Part shown: piece by piece, positions 58,153 to 64,000 of the stretch | Layout: each line of letters begins with the position of its first letter | Numbering within the stretch: position 1 is the first letter of the stretch | Assembly (NCBI RefSeq): GCF_021735925.1 | Contig: NZ_WMEA01000001.1 | Location: 2,696,001-2,760,000 of the forward strand | DNA length: 64,000 nucleotides | Reading direction: 5' to 3' | From: Loktanella sp. M215 | GTDB lineage: Bacteria > Pseudomonadota > Alphaproteobacteria > Rhodobacterales > Rhodobacteraceae | Notes under the pieces: generated by a model | The model's input: the letters and a program-made list of their open reading frames with translations, nothing else | Told to the model about the DNA's origin: nothing | Database searches by the model: none | Translations under genes and position numbers: made by a program

Positions 58153-60111
58153 TTACAGGATCATGCGGTAGACGGCGAAGCCTTCGGGTGTCTCGCCTGC
58201 GGGTTCCAGTGTCACGCTTTCGATGGTTTCGGCGTATTGCGCAGCGTTCGGGCCCGTTTCGAACAGGGCCGTGGTGCCGGGCATCGGCTTGAACGACCAG
58301 TTGGCGTCGGCGTTGGGGCTGATCGTGCCTTCCTCCACGATATAGCGCACGAGGACGTCGCGGTTGGTGTCCGGCCCTTCGAAGACGATGGTCGTGCCGT
58401 CGGCGCCCGGGAAGGTGCCGCCGCCACCGGCGCGGTAGTTGTTGGTGGCCACGATGAACTCTGCCGCGGGGTCGATGGGCTGGCCGTCGAACTTCAGGTC
58501 GGTGATGCGATTGGCTTCTGCCGCCACGACATTGCCGTCGCCGTCGTATTTCGACGGCTGGGACAGGTCGATCTGGTAGGTCACGCCGTCGATCACGTCG
58601 AAGTTGTAGCTGGGGAAGTCGGGGTTCAGCAGGGGGGCGTCCTGTGCGCCGGCGTCGATCTGGTTGAACATGCCGGCAGAGCGTTCCAGCCAGTCCTTGA
58701 CCTGTGCGCCAGTGATCTTCACCGCGCGCACGGTGTTGGGGTAAAGGTAGAGGTCGGCCACGTTCTTGATCGCCACGTCGCCTTTGGGGACGTCGGTGTA
58801 GTAGTCCGGGCCGCCACGACCACCCGCCTTGAAGGGGGCGGCGGCAGAGAGGACCGGAAGCGCTTCGTTTTCAGTGCCTTGCATCATCTGCTTGATGTAC
58901 CAGGTCTGGGCGTTGGACACGATCTGGACGGAAGGATCGTCGGCCACCAGCGCGAAGTAGCTGTAAAGCGGCGCGTCGGTCTGGCCCACGGCGCGGCGGA
59001 CGTAATCCAGCGTGGCGTCGTGTTCGGTCTGGGCAGCGGCCAGCACGGTCGGGTCGCTTTCCACGAGGGCGGTGATGCTCTTGTCTTCGTTCCGCTCCGA
59101 AATCGGGCGCGCTTCGGAGCTGTGGCCGACGATGCGCCATTCGTTGCCGTCGCGTTCCAGCATCAGGTCGATCAGGCCCATGTGGCTGCCCCAGAAACCG
59201 CCCATCACGGCGGGTTTGCCCATCAGGGTGCCTTTGTCGAGATCGACTCCGGCGAAGCCTTCGTAGGTGGAGGAGGGGAAGACGAGGTGGCTGTGGCCGG
59301 TCATCACGGCGTCGATACCCTCGACCCCGGCGAGCGGGACGGAGGCGTTTTCCATCATGTCCTCGGCCGTGGCCGCGCCGATGCCGGAGTGGGACAGGGC
59401 GATGATGATCTGCGCGCCTTCCTCTTTCATCTGGGGGACGTAGGCCTGCGCAGTGGCGACGATGTCGCGGGTCTGGACGCGGCCTTCGAGGTGCTGGCGG
59501 TCCCAGTTCATGATCTGCGGCGGCACGAAGCCGATCAGGCCGATCTTGATGGGATGTTTTTCGCCAGCGCCGTCAGTGAGTTCGCGGTCGATGATGATGT
59601 AGGGCGGGATCAGCGTCTCGTCCTCGGTCGGGGTGGCGCCCATGGTTTTCACCACGTTGGCGCTGACGACTGGGTAGTTGGCACCGGCGAGGGACTTGGT
59701 CAGGAAGTCGAGGCCGTAGTTGAATTCGTGGTTGCCGAGCGTGGAAGCATCGAAGCCGAGAGTGTTCATCGCGGCGATGACGGGGTGCATGTCGCCGTCC
59801 TTCATGCCGCGTTCGTAGGCGATGTAGTCGCCCATCGGGTTGCCTTGCAGGAAGTCGCCGTTGTCGAGCAGCAGGGAGTTCGTCGATTCGGCGCGGGTGT
59901 TCGCGATGATCGTGGCGGTGCGGGCGAGGCCCACGGTGTCGACGGGTTTGTCCGCGTAGTAGTCGTAGGGAAAGACGTGGACGTGCAGGTCGGTCGTTTC
60001 CATCAGGCGCAGGTGGACCTGATTCGCCTGCGCGCGGGCCGAGAACGGGTGCAGCGCGATGAAACCGGCGGTGGAGGCCAGAAAGGAGCGACGGGACAGG
60101 GTGAAGGCCAT
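58153..60111 (-). CDS. cpdB: 2',3'-cyclic-nucleotide 2'-phosphodiesterase / 3'-nucleotidase
   Basis: This exported enzyme hydrolyses cyclic nucleotides and nucleotides to nucleosides, releasing phosphate. The 652-residue protein starts with a twin-arginine signal (SRRSFLAS at residues 6-13). The metallophosphoesterase motifs follow: METTDLHVHVFPYDYY, LLDNGDFLQGNP and TLGNHEFNYGLDF. The C-terminal half is the 5'-nucleotidase substrate domain. A Tat signal implies folding with metals in the cytoplasm first. The ATG at 60111 fits the signal peptide. Confidence 0.92.
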   Translation of the reverse strand: MAFTLSRRSFLASTAGFIALHPFSARAQANQVHLRLMETTDLHVHVFPYDYYADKPVDTVGLARTATIIANTRAESTNSLLLDNGDFLQGNPMGDYIAYERGMKDGDMHPVIAAMNTLGFDASTLGNHEFNYGLDFLTKSLAGANYPVVSANVVKTMGATPTEDETLIPPYIIIDRELTDGAGEKHPIKIGLIGFVPPQIMNWDRQHLEGRVQTRDIVATAQAYVPQMKEEGAQIIIALSHSGIGAATAEDMMENASVPLAGVEGIDAVMTGHSHLVFPSSTYEGFAGVDLDKGTLMGKPAVMGGFWGSHMGLIDLMLERDGNEWRIVGHSSEARPISERNEDKSITALVESDPTVLAAAQTEHDATLDYVRRAVGQTDAPLYSYFALVADDPSVQIVSNAQTWYIKQMMQGTENEALPVLSAAAPFKAGGRGGPDYYTDVPKGDVAIKNVADLYLYPNTVRAVKITGAQVKDWLERSAGMFNQIDAGAQDAPLLNPDFPSYNFDVIDGVTYQIDLSQPSKYDGDGNVVAAEANRITDLKFDGQPIDPAAEFIVATNNYRAGGGGTFPGADGTTIVFEGPDTNRDVLVRYIVEEGTISPNADANWSFKPMPGTTALFETGPNAAQYAETIESVTLEPAGETPEGFAVYRMIL

Positions 60112-60242
60112 GCGGGCATCTCTTGCTTTGGGTGTGATGCGGGCAGTTTGGGGGGGATTCGCGACGGTGTCACGACACGCGGGTCGAAACGCGCCGGAAT
60201 TGGCCGAAAATCGAAACTGTGCTGTGAAACGGGGCGGTGTGG

Positions 60243-60752
60243 CTAGTGGCGGGTGTCGGTCTGTGACGCATGGGTCTGGCCCGGCAGATCGGCGGTCGTG
60301 TTTTGCGTGGCTCGCGTAAAGCGGAGCAGAAAGGGGGACAGGTCCTGTGCCAAGGCGATCGCGGGATAGGCGGCCTGACCGGTGATGAGGATGGCGGAGA
60401 AGAGCATCGCTTCCTCCCGGTCGCCGGTGGTTGCGGCTGCGAGCATGTTGGCGAAGGCGCATTCATCGCCGCCGAAGCATGGACAGGGGACGCCGTGGCG
60501 CATCAGGGGCCTGCGGGCGCAGGAGAGCGTCAGGTGCATCAGATCGTCGAAGAGGCCGGTGGCGGTGGCAGCGTCATCCTGCCCCAGCGCCAGTGCCAGA
60601 TCGGCCGCCATCCGCTGACGATTGTCCCCGCCGTCGCACCACATGCGCAGGAACATGATGGCAATCGCCTCGAGCCGGGGGAGTTCGTCCATCTGACCGA
60701 CGGGTGCGGCACCGCGGGATGCGGGAACGGTGGGGTCTGGCAAGACGGTCAT
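60243..60752 (-). CDS. Uncharacterised protein with Cys cluster
   Basis: The 169-residue cytoplasmic-type protein has a helical N-terminal half (DELPRLEAIAIMFLRMWCDG) and a conserved-looking cluster (SCARRPLMRHGVPCPC, then GDECAFANML). Five Cys and a His in this span suggest metal binding. I believe related proteins occur in other roseobacters, but no function is known to me. The ATG at 60752 is chosen because AAAGGA is 8 bases upstream; two earlier in-frame ATGs lack such a site. Confidence 0.65.
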   Translation of the reverse strand: MTVLPDPTVPASRGAAPVGQMDELPRLEAIAIMFLRMWCDGGDNRQRMAADLALALGQDDAATATGLFDDLMHLTLSCARRPLMRHGVPCPCFGGDECAFANMLAAATTGDREEAMLFSAILITGQAAYPAIALAQDLSPFLLRFTRATQNTTADLPGQTHASQTDTRH

Positions 60753-60872
60753 CGGTCGATCCTTTGGCATGAGTTGCCTATAGATAAACCTTACTATTTT
60801 GGTCGGGTTCGTCAATCCGCATTTTGCGAGGTGCCGATGGTCCGGTCGCCGTTCCGCGACCGGACCTGGAGA

Positions 60873-61934
60873 TCACGATCCGCGGTAGTCGTCGCCGCCA
60901 AACCTGCGGGGGATCGCGGCGCGCGTGTTCTTTGGCGGCAGGCGGCGGTTGCGTGCAGCGCGCGACCCCGCCAGACCGGCTGCGACACCGGCGGCGAGCG
61001 CCAGCAGGGGCAGGCCGAAGAAGACGCCCTTGCGGGCGCGGTCGGCGTCCACGATCACGCCGCTGTCGGAGGCGCGGTCGCCGTAGGACCCGGACGCGCT
61101 GGTGGGGTAATCGACGGGCTCGAAGAGGTTGCCGGTCTGCACGCCGGGGGCCGGGCGGTCGGACTTCTGCCCACTGATGCCGTCGCGGGACATGCGGTTG
61201 TCGAGGTAGTTCGGGATCAGGAATTGACCGAAGACGAGTTTCAGCACCGAGTTGCCGACGAAGAGTTCGCGGGCGTTGGTGTCGATGGCGCGCAGGACGG
61301 CGTCGGCGGCGACTTGGGGCGTATAGACGGGCGGGGCCGGTTGCGGCTGTTGGGCCAGACGGCTGCTATCCCAGTCGAACTGCGGCGTGTTCATCGCGGG
61401 CAATTGGATCAGGGACAGGTGGATCGGCGAATCCTCTGCGATCAGTTCGGAGCGGACCGAGGAGGTGAAGCCGTTGATCGCGTGCTTGGCCGCGCAATAG
61501 GCCGATTGCAGCGGGACAGAGCGGTAGGCGAGGCCGGAGCCGATGTTGACGATATTGCCACGGATCATGTGGCGCAGGGCGGCGCGCGTGCCGTTGACCT
61601 GACCCATCAGGGTGGTGCGGATAATCCGCTCGAAATCGGCGGCGGGCGTGTCCTTGAAGGCGGAGAAGCTGGTGGCCATGGCGCAGTTGACCCAGACGCT
61701 GGGGCGCCCTAGGCGGTTGACGAGGTGGTCGGCAGCGGCGTCGAGCTGCGCGCTGTCGCCGGCATCGGCGCTGTAGGTCGCGACGCCGATCCGTTCTAGT
61801 TCGTCGAGGCGCATGCGGCCGCGGGCGACGACGCCGACGGCATAGCCGCGGTTCCGCAGGGCGTCGACGGTCGCGCGGCCGACGCCGGCGCTGCCACCGA
61901 TGACGATGGCGACCTTGTTTTCATATGAGGGCAT
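60873..61934 (-). CDS. SDR family oxidoreductase with C-terminal membrane segment
   Basis: The 353-residue protein has an SDR domain with GGSAGVG at residues 13-19 and catalytic Ser133, Tyr146 and Lys150. The NAG motif is changed to NCA at 83-85. After the SDR core (about residue 265) an extra tail follows, with a hydrophobic helix near 308-328 and a basic end, so it is probably attached to the inner membrane. AAAGGAG precedes the ATG at 61934. Substrate is unknown. Confidence 0.85.
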   Translation of the reverse strand: MPSYENKVAIVIGGSAGVGRATVDALRNRGYAVGVVARGRMRLDELERIGVATYSADAGDSAQLDAAADHLVNRLGRPSVWVNCAMATSFSAFKDTPAADFERIIRTTLMGQVNGTRAALRHMIRGNIVNIGSGLAYRSVPLQSAYCAAKHAINGFTSSVRSELIAEDSPIHLSLIQLPAMNTPQFDWDSSRLAQQPQPAPPVYTPQVAADAVLRAIDTNARELFVGNSVLKLVFGQFLIPNYLDNRMSRDGISGQKSDRPAPGVQTGNLFEPVDYPTSASGSYGDRASDSGVIVDADRARKGVFFGLPLLALAAGVAAGLAGSRAARNRRLPPKNTRAAIPRRFGGDDYRGS

Positions 61935-62002
61935 GGTGAGACTCCTTTGGCAGTCAATGCCGCAGGTGTCGGTTTTGTTCATTCGGCGGCGCCGGAAACG
62001 CA

Positions 62003-62030
62003 AAAGGCCGCCCCCGGAGGAGCGGCCTTT
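62003..62030 (-). terminator. Terminator of the rpsF-rpsR-rplI operon
   Basis: AAAGGCCGC (62003-62011) pairs with GCGGCCTTT (62022-62030), about 25 bases beyond the rplI stop. On the minus strand the stem ends in a T run. Confidence 0.75.
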
Positions 62031-62053
62031 CGTATCGGTCTAAGCGGTCAAGC

Positions 62054-62653
62054 TCAGGCTTCGTCGGAGCGGCGCTGTTGTGCGTCGTCGTCGTTGCCGG
62101 CGGCACCGAGATCGTCGAACAGTTCCTGGATCTCGAACTCGGCTGCGGCTTCTTCTTCCGCGGCCAGTTCCTGGATCGACTTGCCGGCGGCCTGAAGCTC
62201 TGCTTCTTCCTTGGAGCGGGCGACGTTCAGAGTGATCGTCGCTTCGACTTCGGGGTGCAGGTTCAGGCTGACGTCGTGCAGGCCCAGTTCCTTGATCGGG
62301 CCACGCAGGACCACGTTGTTGCGGTCGATGGTGTAGCCATCGGCTGCTGCCGCCTCTGCCACGTCACGCGGTGTGACGGAGCCGTAGAGCGAGCCTGCGT
62401 CGGAGGCGGAACGAATCACGACGAAGGTTGCGCCGTCGATCTTTTCGGCCTCGGCCTTGGCGGCGTCGCGGGTTTCCGCGTTGCGGGCTTCAAGGGCGGA
62501 TTTCTCGGCCTCGAAGCGGGCGAGGTTGGCGGCGTTGACGCGCAGTGCCTTGCCTTGCGGCAGCAGGAAGTTGCGGGCGTAACCCTCTTTCACAGAGACG
62601 ACTTCGCCCATCTGACCCAGCTTGGCCACACGTTCCAGAAGAATGATTTGCAT
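62054..62653 (-). CDS. rplI: 50S ribosomal protein L9
   Basis: L9 binds 23S rRNA near the L1 stalk. The 199-residue protein has the N-terminal RNA-binding domain ([19 protein letters not shown] and [13 protein letters not shown]). A long helix and the C-terminal domain follow. An acidic tail of about 45 residues extends beyond the usual 150; such tails are common in alphaproteobacteria. It is the last gene of the rpsF-rpsR-rplI operon. Confidence 0.97.
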   Translation of the reverse strand: MQIILLERVAKLGQMGEVVSVKEGYARNFLLPQGKALRVNAANLARFEAEKSALEARNAETRDAAKAEAEKIDGATFVVIRSASDAGSLYGSVTPRDVAEAAAADGYTIDRNNVVLRGPIKELGLHDVSLNLHPEVEATITLNVARSKEEAELQAAGKSIQELAAEEEAAAEFEIQELFDDLGAAGNDDDAQQRRSDEA

Positions 62654-62665
62654 GGTGTTTGCTCC

Positions 62666-62893
62666 TTACTTCACAGCGTAGGGCAGCAGGGCCAGGAACC
62701 GTGCGCGCTTGATCGCCTGGGCGAGCTTGCGCTGGTTCTTGGAGCCGACGGCGGTGATACGGGCGGGCACGATCTTGCCACGTTCAGAGACGTAGCGCTG
62801 CAGGGTGCGGGTGTCCTTGTAGTCGATCGCGGGGGCATTTTCACCCTCGAACGGATCGGACTTACGACGGCGGAAAAACGGTTTGGTTGCCAT
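62666..62893 (-). CDS. rpsR: 30S ribosomal protein S18
   Basis: S18 binds 16S rRNA together with S6. The 75-residue protein has the family block [19 protein letters not shown] and ends [21 protein letters not shown] ([11 protein letters not shown]). It lies between rpsF and rplI with gaps of 24 and 12 bases. Confidence 0.97.
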   Translation of the reverse strand: MATKPFFRRRKSDPFEGENAPAIDYKDTRTLQRYVSERGKIVPARITAVGSKNQRKLAQAIKRARFLALLPYAVK

Positions 62894-62917
62894 GATTTAC
62901 GGTCCTTTCCTGATCTA

Positions 62918-63271
62918 TCAGCGGCGCTCGCGACGGGTGTCGCGTTCATCGCGTTTCTGCATCTGCACGGAGGGCAGTTCGGCGTGGGCGTCGACCTTGA
63001 TGGTCAGGACGCGCATCACGTCTTCATGCAGGCGCATCAGGCGTTCCATTTCCTGCACGGCCGCGGCGGGCGCGTCCGAACGCAGGAAGGCATAGTGGCC
63101 CTTGCGATTCTTGTTGATCTTGTAGGCCATCGTCTTGACGCCCCAGTATTCACTGTCGACCAGCTTGCCGTCGTTGTCGGCCAGCACGGTGCCGAAGTGT
63201 TCGATCAGCGCTTCGGCCTGCGTGTTGGACAAGTCCTGACGCGCGATCATCACATGCTCGTAAAGCGGCAT
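62918..63271 (-). CDS. rpsF: 30S ribosomal protein S6
   Basis: S6 pairs with S18 in the small subunit. The 117-residue protein begins MPLYEHVMIARQDLS and contains the WGVKTMAYKINKNRKGHY block. A charged tail rich in Arg and Glu ends it. The ATG at 63271 follows AAAAGGA. A longer open frame upstream is not supported. It heads the operon. Confidence 0.97.
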   Translation of the reverse strand: MPLYEHVMIARQDLSNTQAEALIEHFGTVLADNDGKLVDSEYWGVKTMAYKINKNRKGHYAFLRSDAPAAAVQEMERLMRLHEDVMRVLTIKVDAHAELPSVQMQKRDERDTRRERR

Positions 63272-63379
63272 GGCATTCCTTTTCATATGTTCGACGCATT
63301 TCATAGGGAGGGGATCATGAGGCTTCCGCACCCCACCCACGAGAGACTGCGCAGTTATCGTCATCACGGAAGTTGGCCG

Positions 63380-63407
63380 CTTATACACAGGTGCGGGTGG
63401 CGCGCAA
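63380..63407 (-). promoter_or_regulatory. Promoter of rpsF operon
   Basis: On the minus strand, TTGCGC (63402-63407) and TATAAG (63380-63385) are separated by 16 bases, a good sigma-70-type promoter. It implies a leader of about 100 bases before rpsF. Ribosomal-protein leaders often bind their own product, but no motif is claimed. Confidence 0.55.
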
Positions 63408-63532
63408 CCCACGGCGTGGGGGCGGGTGCGGCATCCGGGACTGCTTTACAATGCCTTAACCATGCCCGGATTTTGCCATGGTTGATGGGTCTGATGACAG
63501 GAACACGCGTTGCTGCAGGAGAGCTTATCATC

Positions 63533-64000
63533 ATGACCGATTTTCCGGATACGGCAGGCAAGGCACATGTCGTGCCCGGGCGCGCCGAACGCGTCAGGTC
63601 GAAAGCGGTCGGCTACCGGCTGGACGAGGCCTATTGGGGCTACAGGATCGTGCCGGTGAACGCGCAGCAGATTAGGCTGATCGTGCAGCAGGTGCTGGCC
63701 TTGATCGCGGGGGCGGTCTGCGTCGCCGCCGGCATCGCGCTGGCGGTCATGGGCGGCGGGGCGGACATGATCCTGCGGCTGCCGGTCATCGTTGTCGCGC
63801 TGTGCATTGCGGGTATCATGATGTGGTACGCCAGTCGGGGCACGCAGGTGCAGATCGAGATCGACATTTTGCAGGCCGAGGTACGTGCGGTCGTGGCCAA
63901 CCGGACCGGTGCCACGACGGTCATGGCGCGTTACGGCTTTGACAGTATCGGCAGCGTGTTCATCGCACGGCCTGAGGTCGGCCTGCCGACGCTGACCCTG
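63533..64000 (+). CDS. Membrane protein of unknown function (runs off the window)
   Basis: An open frame starts at the ATG at 63533, after AGGAGA, and continues for 156 codons to the window edge. Residues about 52-73 and 80-97 form two membrane helices. The flanking region has YRLDEAYWGYRIVPV before and RYGFDSIGSVFIARP after. The pattern looks like a conserved roseobacter membrane protein, but no function is known. The 3' end is missing. Confidence 0.75.
   Translation, partial: MTDFPDTAGKAHVVPGRAERVRSKAVGYRLDEAYWGYRIVPVNAQQIRLIVQQVLALIAGAVCVAAGIALAVMGGGADMILRLPVIVVALCIAGIMMWYASRGTQVQIEIDILQAEVRAVVANRTGATTVMARYGFDSIGSVFIARPEVGLPTLTL

Overview
The window looks like chromosomal DNA from a marine alphaproteobacterium of the Roseobacter group (Rhodobacteraceae). 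It is GC-rich with dense, overlapping operons. The nuo genes, glnB-glnA, an acyl-homoserine-lactone locus, a Hint-domain protein and several small families resemble those seen in roseobacters. The genus is not certain; a Loktanella/Yoonia-like organism is a guess. There is no rRNA, CRISPR array, intact insertion sequence or prophage. One tRNA (Leu, UAG) is present.

Layout. 0-4.7 kb: dadA, then an AT-richer stretch with a collapsed glycosyltransferase pseudogene and a GT87-type membrane glycosyltransferase, a gene-free block and a short-chain dehydrogenase. 4.8-14.9 kb: pntAB, a surface-type lipoprotein, a soluble chemoreceptor, an rRNA pseudouridine synthase, an ornithine/lysine decarboxylase, a DUF3422 protein and a MATE exporter. 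14.9-24.8 kb: an oligopeptide-type ABC importer (five genes, minus strand) divergent from argE, an FAD amino-acid oxidase and an M20 amidohydrolase; together they look like an uptake and breakdown module. 24.9-32.2 kb: envelope and cofactor genes (LPS glycosyltransferase, waaA, moaA, glmS, glmU). 32.3-34.8 kb: gph, a DegT-type aminotransferase and a coupled orphan gene.

34.9-41.5 kb: creA and a leucine-degradation operon (ivd, three small exported proteins, mccB, mccA). A perfect 18-bp palindrome sits just upstream of ivd. 41.7-46.1 kb: the first part of the complex I operon (nuoABCD, a lipoprotein, nuoE with an extra C-terminal domain). It stops after nuoE and meets an inverted fliG instead of nuoF. 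47.3-49.6 kb: a quorum-sensing locus with a LuxR regulator, a LuxI synthase and a divergent LuxR-like protein that has only the ligand-binding domain. 49.7-57.5 kb: purB, DUF6314, glnA-glnB, NAD(P)H-hydrate repair enzyme, Hint protein, tRNA-Leu, trigger factor. 57.6-64 kb: a secreted protein, cpdB, a Cys-rich orphan, an SDR, the rpsF-rpsR-rplI operon and a truncated membrane protein at the edge.

A dispersed repeat (core CCCCGAAGTATTT followed by ACCAGAAGAAG, usually beside a GGGGGC/GCCCCC hairpin) occurs at several gene ends. One copy lies in frame inside the NAD(P)H-hydrate epimerase/dehydratase gene. The observations most worth a second look are this repeat, the HTH-less LuxR protein at the quorum-sensing locus, and the interrupted nuo operon.
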